Source: Brevibacillus_H sp041920465 (GTDB lineage: Bacteria > Bacillota > Bacilli > Brevibacillales > Brevibacillaceae). From it: a stretch of 64,000 bases of DNA. Positions 25,856 through 34,717 of this stretch are shown here, in pieces. The stretch covers positions 1-64,000 of the forward strand of contig JBHGXW010000026.1 of the NCBI GenBank assembly GCA_041920465.1, written 5' to 3'. Below the pieces are notes generated by a model, which was not told the origin of the DNA, did not search any database, and saw nothing but the letters and a program-made list of their open reading frames with translations. The translations under genes and the position numbers were made by a program. Position 1 is the stretch's first letter; the number at the start of each line of letters is the position of its first letter.

Positions 25856-25893
25856 AGATAATAGCATCACATCCAGATAACAGCATCAAATCC
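25856..25893 (+). repeat. Tandem 19-bp direct repeat before the acyltransferase gene
   Basis: AGATAATAGCATCACATCC (25856-25874) is repeated at 25875-25893 with two mismatches. It lies between a TATAAT (25842-25847) and the start codon, so it would be in the 5' leader of the transcript. Confidence 0.7.
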
Positions 25894-25911
25894 AACAGGA
25901 GATAAACCTAA

Positions 25912-27012
25912 ATGAATAACCGATTACGAGAATTTGATTTCGTCAGGGCATTTGCCGCCTTGTCGGTCATTGCCATACACGTAACAGCGGGATACGTGGC
26001 AACCAGCCAGCTGGGGTATGTTTGGAATCAGTTGATGCGGTATGCCGTTCCGCTGTTTGTCATGCTGTCCGGCTTTCTCTTGTTTTATGTCGATCTGGGG
26101 CGGGCGCCGCTCTCTTACTGGCAGTTTCTTCGGGTTCGATTCCAAAAAAACATTCTGCCGTACGCCTTGTGGACAGCGATCTACTTCCTCTATACAACGC
26201 GGCATGATTGGTCAGCCTGGCTGCATCACGACCCGATGACTCCGCTCTTTCTATTCACAAAACAGCTGGTAACCGGGACTGGCTATGTGCATCTGTATTT
26301 TCTGCTGATTATGGTTCAACTTTATATTCTGTATCCATTCTTGAAGCGCTGGATGGAAAAACAGGCAGCATCACTTGCCATCAGCTCATTTCTGTTGACG
26401 CTAATCGCACAGACATTGATCTATTTGCATCAGATTCACGTTCTGGTTTTGCCTAGTCTCGGTATTCCATACGTCAGTTTGTTCCCGATTTGGCTCTTTT
26501 ATTTCACCTTTGGGATGCTGGCGGCACAGAAAAAGGCAAGCTGGGAAAAAGCGCTTAAGGGAAAAGATCTCCAGCTTGCCGTCATTTGGTTGGTGAGTTT
26601 CGGATTGCTTTTGGTGGACAGCAAAGTGACCAAGACGTTTGCCTCATCCATCAAGCCGTCCGTGATGCTCTACTGTTTTACCAGCTTTTTTTTGTTTTAT
26701 ACCATCGCTTTGCGCATGAAAGAAACGAAGGGGCGGGTGGGTCAAGCGCTGGAATGGCTGGCTGCCAACTCGTTTATGATTTTTCTGTTGCATCCGCTCT
26801 TTATCAGTCTCATGTTGAGTGCGACCCAAAAGCTTGGTCTGTCTGCCCTGTGGAAGGGAGCGGGCGGCATGCTGACGCTTTATCTGATCACAACCCTTGT
26901 GACCGTCTTGTTCACGCACTTGCTTCGATTCGTGCCTTATATCGAATGGTTGGGCGGGGTTGCTGCCAGGAAGCGGAAGACTAAGCCAAAACAGGTACCG
27001 CTTGCCGGTTGA
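25912..27012 (+). CDS. Acyltransferase 3 family membrane protein
   Basis: A 366-residue polytopic membrane protein with about ten hydrophobic segments that transfers acyl groups to surface polysaccharides. The start REFDFVRAFAALSVIAIHV carries the family Arg and the catalytic His of the first helices, and a second RxxR-like region follows (FLRVRFQKNILPYALW). The position in the envelope gene cluster fits O-acetylation of a wall glycan; this is inference. AGGAG precedes the ATG. It converges with the HAD gene, ending two bases before that gene's stop codon. Confidence 0.85.
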   Translation: MNNRLREFDFVRAFAALSVIAIHVTAGYVATSQLGYVWNQLMRYAVPLFVMLSGFLLFYVDLGRAPLSYWQFLRVRFQKNILPYALWTAIYFLYTTRHDWSAWLHHDPMTPLFLFTKQLVTGTGYVHLYFLLIMVQLYILYPFLKRWMEKQAASLAISSFLLTLIAQTLIYLHQIHVLVLPSLGIPYVSLFPIWLFYFTFGMLAAQKKASWEKALKGKDLQLAVIWLVSFGLLLVDSKVTKTFASSIKPSVMLYCFTSFFLFYTIALRMKETKGRVGQALEWLAANSFMIFLLHPLFISLMLSATQKLGLSALWKGAGGMLTLYLITTLVTVLFTHLLRFVPYIEWLGGVAARKRKTKPKQVPLAG

Positions 27013-27014
27013 AC

Positions 27015-27812
27015 TTACTTTGTCTCGAAGACGAAGCGATTGATTGCCGTTGCGACTCCGTCAGCATCATTTTGACAGGTGACGAAGTCTGCAGCGGCTT
27101 TTACTTGTTCCGGCGCCCATCCCATCGCAACTCCGGTGCCCGCCCAGGAGATCATCGAAATGTCGTTTGCGCTGTCCCCAATCGCCAGCACCTCGCTTTG
27201 CTCAATCCCAAGCTGTTCACATACCCAGGCGATTCCGTTTGCTTTGTTTGCCTCGGGGTGAATAATCATCATCTCCGGAATGCCGTCTTGATATAAGAGG
27301 GTGTGGACGGCGTAGTCTGGGTGGCTCTTATCCAGCAATTTCTGAAGTATGCTGACTTCGCGTTCTCCTTTCACGAACAGCTGAGTGGGAGGAACGGATA
27401 AACCGGACGAAAGCTTGTGATCGACAAAATCAATGCCCGGGCGAATTTTGGCTTCCCAATCAGGGCGAACCAGATTGAAGAGATTTTTGTCAGGCAGGGA
27501 GCAAATCATCATGAAGTCATGCTCATCGGCAATCCGTAAAATCTCCTTTGCGATGTTTAGCGGGATTGTCCAACTTTTGATGCAAGACTCGTGGCGGTCG
27601 TAGATTTTGGTTCCAGAGCCGCATACAGCCAAGCTTTGCAAGTTAAGCTCTCGATAAAAGCTCCTTGTTCCAAACCATCCACGCGCAGTTGCCAGCACCA
27701 CTTCAACGCCGTGCTGTCTGGCTTTTTGCACCGCTTGGTAGTTCTTGGGGGAAATCGTCAAATCCTTGCCAAGGAGCGTGTCATCCAGGTCAAGCGCAAT
27801 TAAGCGAATCAT
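27015..27812 (-). CDS. Cof-type HAD-IIB phosphatase
   Basis: A 265-residue cytoplasmic phosphatase of the HAD superfamily. Motif I DLDDTLLG gives the nucleophile D8 and acid/base D10, motif III is the Lys in the KANGIAW region, and motif IV is GDSANDISMI. The Cof cap domain lies between about residues 85 and 190. It probably hydrolyses sugar phosphates or flavin mononucleotide-like substrates. The ATG at 27812 is chosen since GAAGGAG lies six bases before it; the longer frame has 26 extra residues. Confidence 0.85.
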   Translation of the reverse strand: MIRLIALDLDDTLLGKDLTISPKNYQAVQKARQHGVEVVLATARGWFGTRSFYRELNLQSLAVCGSGTKIYDRHESCIKSWTIPLNIAKEILRIADEHDFMMICSLPDKNLFNLVRPDWEAKIRPGIDFVDHKLSSGLSVPPTQLFVKGEREVSILQKLLDKSHPDYAVHTLLYQDGIPEMMIIHPEANKANGIAWVCEQLGIEQSEVLAIGDSANDISMISWAGTGVAMGWAPEQVKAAADFVTCQNDADGVATAINRFVFETK

Positions 27813-27864
27813 CTTCTTCTCCTTCCGATAGTAAGTAGCATAAGCCAAACAATAGGTTAACGGG

Positions 27865-27912
27865 AAAAGGACTGTGCCGGCAGGGAACAAGCCACGGATG
27901 CACAGTCCTTTT
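27865..27912. terminator. Terminator between the lipoprotein and HAD genes
   Basis: AAAAGGACTGTGC (27865-27877) pairs perfectly with GCACAGTCCTTTT (27900-27912). On the complement it ends the lipoprotein transcript before the HAD gene. Confidence 0.85.
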
Positions 27913-27927
27913 GTTGTTTTTTGCTGT

Positions 27928-27970
27928 GGGGCCCCGCTCGGCGGAACGATAGTTATAGCCGAGTGGGTTA
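27928..27970 (+). repeat. Dispersed palindrome, copy E (compensatory variant)
   Basis: CCCGCTCGGC (27933-27942) pairs with GCCGAGTGGG (27958-27967), with the same G-U wobble and a 15-base loop similar to copy B. Relative to copy B, two arm positions changed on both sides so that pairing is kept. It lies directly against the stop codon of a minus-strand gene. Confidence 0.85.
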
Positions 27971-28783
27971 TTACTCCAGCAAATACTTCTGTACTTCATC
28001 AAGCTCGGTCAGCTTGATTCCCGGGTCATTGTACTTGAAGAAGCGGTACATCACTTCCTGATCCATGAAACCGGCTCCCGGAATCGGCAGGATAATCCAG
28101 GTTTGATACTGGTGAATCAAGCGATCCGCAGGGTCTTTGCCGATCCAGAAGGTCATTTTGATCGTGGACTCCTTCAAGACTTGCCGCAGGTCAGGCCGGT
28201 TGGCCAGCTCTTTTTTGAACGGAGCAAACAGGTCGCTGTTGTTTTTGGCCAGCCATTCCTCTCCGCTGATCTTGATTTGGAACGGAACGCACATCGTACC
28301 CAGCACTTTCTCTTCTTCCAGCTGCACGGCTTTATCGAGGAACGGCAGCCACTCCTCATAACCTTGCATGACGTTGACCGGCAGCGGATTCTCTTTGGCC
28401 ACCAGCCAGTTGTCCCCGATACGGATGAAGCGTTTATCTCCGCGAACGAGGTACTGATATTTTTGTGTGGCAATGGATCCGTTCACCAGATAGCCTTCCG
28501 GTTTGACTACCACCCCGTCAAACATGCTGGTGGTGGTGCGGGAGAGAATCGTGTTTTTGACGTATCCGTTGTACCAGAACTTTTGCGCGTTGGGATCGGT
28601 TTCTGCCCGTTTCAACGCATCGGCAAACCATGCCTTGCCCGATTCGGTTTGGGCAGCAGGTGTCTGTGTCTGCTCCGGTTTTTGCGCGTTGGCGAATTGT
28701 TTCACTCCTGATTGATAGGTGCATCCGCTTAAGAGGGCAGCGGCAGCAAGAACGAGTATGATACCTTGTCGCAGCTTACGCAT
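27971..28783 (-). CDS. Lipoprotein of unknown function in a polysaccharide locus
   Basis: 270 residues with a lipoprotein signal (MRKLRQG, hydrophobic core, LLSGC with Cys21), so it is anchored on the outer face of the membrane. After an Ala/Gln/Thr-rich linker (about 22-48) comes a mixed alpha/beta domain with a LolA-like pattern; no defined family is recognised. It overlaps the beta-propeller gene by eight bases and has AAGGAGG seven bases before its ATG, so the two are co-translated. It may help process or attach the glycan made by the upstream polymerase, which is inference. Confidence 0.7.
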   Translation of the reverse strand: MRKLRQGIILVLAAAALLSGCTYQSGVKQFANAQKPEQTQTPAAQTESGKAWFADALKRAETDPNAQKFWYNGYVKNTILSRTTTSMFDGVVVKPEGYLVNGSIATQKYQYLVRGDKRFIRIGDNWLVAKENPLPVNVMQGYEEWLPFLDKAVQLEEEKVLGTMCVPFQIKISGEEWLAKNNSDLFAPFKKELANRPDLRQVLKESTIKMTFWIGKDPADRLIHQYQTWIILPIPGAGFMDQEVMYRFFKYNDPGIKLTELDEVQKYLLE

Positions 28784-30422
28784 GTCTGAACCTCCTTACC
28801 ACACCGTATCCCAATAAAGCGGCAAACAGGGCAATGACAAGCGGCAGAACCGGGATGTGGTGGCGTTTGAATACGAGCAGACGGTGTGTGTTGAAAACTT
28901 CCCCTACAATTTCATTCTCGCCGTCTCCGTCAATATCGCCAATTTGCACGTTAATCAGCGGCAGATAGATGCGCCAGGTCTGTTCCAAACCGTTCGGCGT
29001 GTACTGATAGCCTGTCAGATATCGCAGCCCGTGCTGGCTTACCCAGCTTTTCGCTTTGGCGATTATCTCCGGCTGCTCTCCGTCTCCGACCTTCGCAAAG
29101 TTGGAGAAGCGGAAGCTCTTGTCCACATCATCTTCGGAGTTTTCGCTTACCCACAAGATTTGCCAGTCGCCATTAGCCGCCGGTTTGAGAATGTAAGAAG
29201 GCGTATTGGCGATTAACAGTTCGTCCGCATTGTCATGGTCTATATCAGCGACGATCACTTCGCTCGTTGCCAGACCGTTAATCTGTTTGCGGTCCAGCTT
29301 GTACGCTTCGCTTGCATTGCCGTTTGCGTCAACGGTAAGCACAGCCAGATGCTCACCCAGCACGATAAGCCCTTCCTGACCGCCCGCAAGCTTCATCGTA
29401 CCAAGGATTTTGGTTGCATCGGTTGCTGTCTGGAACGGATGATTGTCATAACTTCCCGAGAGAACTCCGCCTTGAATCACAATGTTGGCAAACTTGCTCG
29501 GTTTATCAAAGCTTTGACGGCGATCCATCGCGCCATGGTATTGCCCCAGCAGGTGGTCAATATTTTGCATGTCCAACAGGAAGGCGCGATACGGCCCTGT
29601 TCCCGTCTGCATCATCGCTTCCGTATAAGGCTGGCGCTGCACGTTGGGAACAAGCTGGCCGTCCTTCATCATGTAGTAAGGAAAACCCGGATAGTCAATC
29701 GGCATTTGTTCCTTGATTTTGGCCAAATCTTCAGGAGAAACGGATGATACCGGCAGGCGCTCCATCTTGCCGTTGTTCCAGGAATAAATGTACATCGCCA
29801 CCGGTTCTGCTTCCAACTTGAGCATTTTTTCGGCCAATTCTTTCTTCTCTTTGTCAGTCGTCGGCTTTTTTTCTTCCGGTTTGGGTAGTTCATCCCGATT
29901 GCCATACGTGATGATTTCCATTTTTCCATCGTGGTTCACATCGTACAGCGTGGTCGGGAAGTAATCCACCCAATCCCCTATGTAGAGGCGATCCGATTCC
30001 CATTTCACATAGAAGTGATTCAGGGCGGCCAGGTTGTCGCGGTTGAAGCTGAAGTTGACACCAACCGCCGCCAATACGAGGGCAAGAACGGCATTCCAGG
30101 CCAGTTTGCCGTAATATCTGGCAATCAAAGCGATAACCAGAACGGCAAATCCGCCACCCAACAAAAGTGGGAGCAGGGCGTCTTTTTCTACCCGCACCAG
30201 GGAACGGTCCAAGAGAAGAAAACCAAGGCTGAATACGACAACCTGCTTTCGTTCGCTCCGCCTGATCAGCAGGCTGGAGAGAAAAAGGACGGGAACGAAA
30301 ATGAGTAAAGCGATCCACGATCCCTCCAGAAAAGCGATCTTCACAATCAAATGGTAAATCAGAAACAAGGCTAAGGCGTAAATCGCCCAGTAGATCGTTT
30401 GCATTTTGAATAGCTGGCGCAT
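28776..30422 (-). CDS. Membrane-anchored FG-GAP/VCBS beta-propeller protein
   Basis: About 548 residues. Four or five N-terminal hydrophobic segments (about residues 10-130) are followed by a large extracytoplasmic part with FG-GAP-like repeats and one C-terminal hydrophobic segment (about 522-540). Three calcium-loop-like stretches are visible: DVNHDGKMEI, DIDHDNADEL and DIDGDGENEI. Such propellers bind carbohydrate or protein partners outside the cell. The start at 30422 has AAGGTG six bases upstream; a GTG three codons earlier is possible. It lies between an O-antigen-ligase-type gene and a lipoprotein gene on the same strand. The function is not known. Confidence 0.75.
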   Translation of the reverse strand: MRQLFKMQTIYWAIYALALFLIYHLIVKIAFLEGSWIALLIFVPVLFLSSLLIRRSERKQVVVFSLGFLLLDRSLVRVEKDALLPLLLGGGFAVLVIALIARYYGKLAWNAVLALVLAAVGVNFSFNRDNLAALNHFYVKWESDRLYIGDWVDYFPTTLYDVNHDGKMEIITYGNRDELPKPEEKKPTTDKEKKELAEKMLKLEAEPVAMYIYSWNNGKMERLPVSSVSPEDLAKIKEQMPIDYPGFPYYMMKDGQLVPNVQRQPYTEAMMQTGTGPYRAFLLDMQNIDHLLGQYHGAMDRRQSFDKPSKFANIVIQGGVLSGSYDNHPFQTATDATKILGTMKLAGGQEGLIVLGEHLAVLTVDANGNASEAYKLDRKQINGLATSEVIVADIDHDNADELLIANTPSYILKPAANGDWQILWVSENSEDDVDKSFRFSNFAKVGDGEQPEIIAKAKSWVSQHGLRYLTGYQYTPNGLEQTWRIYLPLINVQIGDIDGDGENEIVGEVFNTHRLLVFKRHHIPVLPLVIALFAALLGYGVVRRFRHA

Positions 30423-30465
30423 TGCATTCACCTTTTTCCTGTAAAGGATATAACTGTCTGAACGG

Positions 30466-31737
30466 TTAAACGTCTAATCTGTTTTGTGAGTTGGCGTCTT
30501 CGGCAAGCAGCCCCGCGACAAATCCGCCAATTAACCAGAAGTAGATCAGCATAAACGGCACTTCGAAAATGTTCTCAACCAAATTGTGCAGCGACACGGC
30601 GAGCATGCCGCAAAAAATGCCTAGAGCAAGGAAGAAGTAGGGTGTACCTCTCCAACGTCTCACCAAAGACAAACAAAGCTTAAGAATCATCACAGCAAGT
30701 GTAACCAGCGCCCCGATGCCGAGCAAGCCGGTTTCGGCGATGGTTTTGAAGAAGTAGCTGTCTGTATAAATCGTGCCGAAGTGACGGGCGCCGACAGCAC
30801 CGCCGTGATGGCCGAGCCCTGCGCCGAACAGCGGTTCCAGCCGCATCTCGTTATACGCTTTTGTCCAGCGGGCGATTCGTCCGTCCGAAGTGCTTTTCTC
30901 CAAATATTCGGCGGTGAACAGAGTGGTCAGGCGGTTTTTCACCGATCCGACCAAGGGAGTATTCTCAGGGGCAAACCAGAGTGCAACCAGCCCGATCATC
31001 CCTGCGATGAGCAGATAGACGGCAATTTTGCGGTTCCAGAGATAGCAGCCGTACAGCATCGCGGCGGCAAAGGCAAACCAGGCGCCGCGCGAGCCGGTCA
31101 AGAGCAAGGCGGCAATGATCGTCAGGGAGATTGCCACCCAGATGGCCCGTTCTTTGCCGGTTTTGCTTTTCAGCACCAAACCGAGAGCAATCGGCGCGGC
31201 AAACGCCATGTAGCTGCCCAGTACGTTAGGGCTTGTCACAATCGAGTAAATGCGGGTTTTCATGGTTTCACCTTCATTTACCCAGCCTTGGGAGGTTTGC
31301 ACGCCTGACACCAACTGCATGATGCCGATGAACGCGACGATGAAGCCGACGAAAACGAGCACTTTTACGAATTTGTCAAGGTCTTGCGGCTTTTTGATCA
31401 AGTAGAAGCCGATAAAAAAGGCAAGCACGTATTCATAAACCGCACGAAAACCTTCAACACTGGCGTCGAAGTTTTCCATGTCGCTCACCATCAGTCCCAA
31501 TCCCAAAATGAAGAAAGCAGCCAATACATGCTTAATTCCCGGCATGGTTCGCTCTTTGCCCGTGAAGGCGACAAAGGTAAATCCGAGGAGAACCAACAGC
31601 ACACCTTCGTCCCAGAAGGAAGAGATGACGGGAATCGGCAGGAATTTGCGCAAAATAAAATCGATTACCGGATAAAACAAGAGTAAATAGAGCCAATTGG
31701 TAGAGTCGGCAGCAAGTGATAGTATCTTTTGTTTCAT
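30466..31737 (-). CDS. O-antigen ligase/polymerase family membrane protein
   Basis: A 423-residue protein with about twelve hydrophobic segments and the PF04932 signature: LLTGSRGAWFAFAAA followed by a large external loop with RIARW and GAGLGHHGG. It probably polymerises or ligates lipid-linked glycans at the outer membrane face of the cytoplasmic membrane. It is the first gene of a three-gene minus-strand unit with the beta-propeller protein and the lipoprotein, and is divergent from murJ. Confidence 0.85.
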   Translation of the reverse strand: MKQKILSLAADSTNWLYLLLFYPVIDFILRKFLPIPVISSFWDEGVLLVLLGFTFVAFTGKERTMPGIKHVLAAFFILGLGLMVSDMENFDASVEGFRAVYEYVLAFFIGFYLIKKPQDLDKFVKVLVFVGFIVAFIGIMQLVSGVQTSQGWVNEGETMKTRIYSIVTSPNVLGSYMAFAAPIALGLVLKSKTGKERAIWVAISLTIIAALLLTGSRGAWFAFAAAMLYGCYLWNRKIAVYLLIAGMIGLVALWFAPENTPLVGSVKNRLTTLFTAEYLEKSTSDGRIARWTKAYNEMRLEPLFGAGLGHHGGAVGARHFGTIYTDSYFFKTIAETGLLGIGALVTLAVMILKLCLSLVRRWRGTPYFFLALGIFCGMLAVSLHNLVENIFEVPFMLIYFWLIGGFVAGLLAEDANSQNRLDV

Positions 31738-31882
31738 TGGAGACTCGTCCCCCTACAAGTATGTTGAACTTAACTATTATACGGTATTGGTCAAGAGAAG
31801 AACAAGAAAAGCCTAAAAACTAGTCGATTCCTTGAAAATACTATATGATACAAATAGTTTTGCAAGATGGGAGATTACATGC

Positions 31883-33418
31883 ATGAACTTAGTAAAGACA
31901 GCGACGATGATATTGGTCTTGACAGTAATTGGCAGACTGCTCGGGTTTATCCGTACCATTTATATTTCTGACTACTACGGTACGGGAATGGAGGCGGATG
32001 CGTACTTTACCGCGCTGACCATTCCGATGACCCTGTTTTTGGTCGTTCCCGGCGCGATCAATGCCGTATTGATTCCAACCATGCGCGGCTTGTTGGAAAA
32101 AGGCGACGAGAAACGGGCGAAGCTCTTGTACAACCAGCTTCTCTTGATTACTACCCTGGTTTTTGCCGCCCTGACGTTGCTCGGCATTTGGGCGTCGCCG
32201 GCGATCATTTCGCTGCTCGGTTTGACAGGTGCCAAGGCAGATTTGGCAGCGGAACTGCTTCGCTGGATGTGGCCGTCCGCCATTTTCATCGGGTTTGCCG
32301 GACTGTGGACCAGCTTTTGCAACGCTCACCAGCATTTTTTCACCCCGACACTCGGCAGTGTGGCGAATGGAGCCATCGTGATTATCGCATTTTATCTGCT
32401 GGTTCCGCTTTGGGGAATAGACGGGGTAGCGATAGGGACGACCCTGGGATTTATTGCCACAGCTGTGGTGATGCTGCCCACTATCCGGCAGTTTGGATAC
32501 AGAATGGATATGTCCGTTCGCTTGCATAATGATGAAATCATGCGCAGCATGGGGGAACGGGTGATTCCCATCCTGATCGGTTCGGCGATTAGCCAAACAA
32601 CTACTTTTCTGGAACGGTACCTGGCGGCTGATCTGGGCGACGGGAAGATTGCGGCCCTGTCATATGCCAAACAGATCGCCCAACTGCCGACAGTGTTCTT
32701 TGTTGCGGCCTTTACTCTGCCGCTCTTCCCGCTGTTGGCCAGTTACGTCAAGCGCGGCGAGCTTACTCAAATGAAGGATGTCCTGCAAAAAGGCATTTCG
32801 TATCTGTTTTTGCTTCTCTTGCCGATGACAGTTGGCATGATTCTGTACGGGGAACCGATCATCCGGCTGTTTTTCGTTCGCAAAGGAGGCAATTTTGACG
32901 AATTAGCAGTTGCCTGGACCACTTGGGGGTTGGTGCTGTACAGCATCGGCATTTTCGCCCTGGCCGCGCAAGACATGCTGACACGTGCTTTCTATGCCTT
33001 GGAAAACACGCGGACACCGGTGATTATCGGGGCGCTTGGGATTGGATTTTATCTGTTAACGGCAAAGATCAGCATCCCGTTACTGGATCACGGCGGGGTT
33101 GCCCTCAGCTACTCTGCTTCCGTTTGTTTCCAGACACTGCTCCTGTACCTGCTATTATGGAAAAAGATAGGACAGCCTCTCACCCGGCCTTTCTGGATCA
33201 CCTCCGCCAAAGTGACGGCAGCCAGCGCCATCATGGGGGCAGCCATCGTCGGAGGAGAACGCTGGCTTCATGTTCTGCCCGTATGGTTGCATCTTGTCCT
33301 GGGTATAACCGGGGGAGCGGCTGTTTACCTGCTTGCTCTCGTCCTGTTGAAAGAACCGCTGCTCAAAGAGGTTCTTGCCAGGCTATTGCGCCGCAAAGCA
33401 CTCCAGCCGGAAAAATAA
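31883..33418 (+). CDS. murJ: Lipid II flippase MurJ (MviN family)
   Basis: A 511-residue MOP-superfamily flippase with 14 predicted membrane helices, which moves lipid-linked precursors across the membrane. GRLLGFIRTIYISDYYGTG is the conserved N-terminal helix 1-2 region with the functional Arg residues, and ADAYFTALTIP follows. The ATG at 31883 gives the normal MurJ start and has GGGAG nine bases upstream. Because it lies among surface-polysaccharide genes, it may flip a wall-glycan precursor rather than lipid II; the sequence cannot settle this. Confidence 0.85.
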   Translation: MNLVKTATMILVLTVIGRLLGFIRTIYISDYYGTGMEADAYFTALTIPMTLFLVVPGAINAVLIPTMRGLLEKGDEKRAKLLYNQLLLITTLVFAALTLLGIWASPAIISLLGLTGAKADLAAELLRWMWPSAIFIGFAGLWTSFCNAHQHFFTPTLGSVANGAIVIIAFYLLVPLWGIDGVAIGTTLGFIATAVVMLPTIRQFGYRMDMSVRLHNDEIMRSMGERVIPILIGSAISQTTTFLERYLAADLGDGKIAALSYAKQIAQLPTVFFVAAFTLPLFPLLASYVKRGELTQMKDVLQKGISYLFLLLLPMTVGMILYGEPIIRLFFVRKGGNFDELAVAWTTWGLVLYSIGIFALAAQDMLTRAFYALENTRTPVIIGALGIGFYLLTAKISIPLLDHGGVALSYSASVCFQTLLLYLLLWKKIGQPLTRPFWITSAKVTAASAIMGAAIVGGERWLHVLPVWLHLVLGITGGAAVYLLALVLLKEPLLKEVLARLLRRKALQPEK

Positions 33419-33521
33419 CGGCGATGAACCGGTATGAAGCCGCAACGAGCTGGAATGGCTGCCGGGAGCGCAATATTTTGCCGGGTTGATGGATTCTCTG
33501 AAAAAAAAGGGGCTTCAGTTT

Positions 33522-33558
33522 AAACCTCTTCATTCCTGCGGATGAAGAGGTTTTTTTA
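33522..33558 (+). terminator. Terminator of murJ
   Basis: AAACCTCTTCAT (33522-33533) pairs with ATGAAGAGGTTT (33542-33553), followed by further T residues. Confidence 0.92.
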
Positions 33559-33579
33559 CGTGTAGGCCTTCGCGGAACT

Positions 33580-33640
33580 GGATAAGAATTTATAAGTTGG
33601 GGGCACCGCCGGGCGCAACGTAGCGCCGCACAGGCTGCAA
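33580..33640 (+). repeat. Dispersed palindrome, copy F (at the gerA break point)
   Basis: 33580-33621 is 42 bases identical, save one mismatch, to 409-450 (copy B and its upstream flank). It then continues with GCGCCGCACAGG (33623-33634), as in copy D. The right arm and T-tract are missing. Homology to gerA begins right after. Confidence 0.85.
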
Positions 33641-34717
33641 ACTAGAGCTTGGCGGATTGGGAAGCTGAGTCAGACGGAGATTCGTCTGCTTTATCTGGAG
33701 GGAATTGCAAATCAAGAGGTAGTCGAAGAAGTTTCCACGCGGCTGTCGGCCATCAAAATTGACGGGGTTCTGGAGAGCAACTACATTGAAGAAATGATTC
33801 AGAATCAACCGTACAGCCTTTTCCCGACGGTTCAGTTCACGGAACGGCCTGACGTTGTAGTAGGCTCGCTGTTGGAGGGGAGAGTCAGCATATTGGTGGA
33901 TAACACGCCGTTTGCCTTGATCGCTCCCTTTCAGTTCTGGACGGCGCTTCAGGCGAGTGAGGACTATTACAACAATTACATTTACGGAACCTTTGTTCGA
34001 TTGGTGCGGGCGATCTTTATCATCATGGCGCTTTTGATGCCGTCCCTTTATGTCGCGATTACTACGTATCATCAGGAAATGCTTCCGACCAACCTGCTGT
34101 TTTCGGTAGCTGCGGCGCGGGAGGCAACGCCCTTTCCGGCACTGGTGGAAGCTATCTTGATGGAAATTACCTTTGAAGCACTGCGGGAAGCGGGGGTACG
34201 TCTGCCGCGCCCGGTCGGGCAAGCCGTGAGCATTGTCGGCGCGCTTGTTATCGGACAAGCGGCTGTGCAAGCCGGAATTGTATCTGCTCCGATGGTTATT
34301 GTCGTTTCGCTTACCGGAATCGCATCCTTCACCATCCCGCGCTTTAACATGAGCTTTGCCATTCGGATTTTGCGTTTTCCGATTATTTTCCTGGCGGGCA
34401 GCTTCGGACTCTTCGGTATCGTCTTCGGCCTGCTTCTGTTGGGAATTCATCTCACAGGTATTCGTACATTAGGTGTTCCTTACTTGACACCGCTTGCGCC
34501 TTTTACCAGTTCGGGAATCAAGGATGTTTTGGTCCGCGCCCCGATTTGGAAAATGAAACCTCGGCCGATTCATATCGCGAAAAAGAATCAGGACCGGTTT
34601 CCCAAGGGGTTTGCTCAATCGATCAAACAACAGACGTTTTCCGGGCGGATTGCCATTGCCAAACGCTGGTACTTGTCCAAAAAGCAAAAACAAGAGGGAG
34701 GAGAAGAATCAACGTGA
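33641..34717 (+). pseudogene. gerA: 5'-truncated GerA-family germinant receptor A subunit
   Basis: The frame from about 33641 to 34717 encodes the last two thirds of a GerA/SpoVAF protein: LLYLEGIANQEVVEEV, IKIDGVLESNYIEEMI, then RPDVVVGSLLEGRVSILVDN and four or five membrane helices ending in FGIVFGLLLLGIHL. Family members are about 480-500 residues. Here roughly 150 N-terminal residues are absent, and the frame runs back into repeat copy F and a stop at about 33592 with no start codon. The first in-frame ATG (33794) has no ribosome-binding site. It is probably not functional as a receptor. gerC overlaps its end by four bases. Confidence 0.8.

Noticed and set aside
33590..34450. 286-codon minus-strand frame opposite the truncated gerA
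   Set aside because: Low-complexity charged sequence typical of antisense frames; the + strand has unmistakable GerA motifs.
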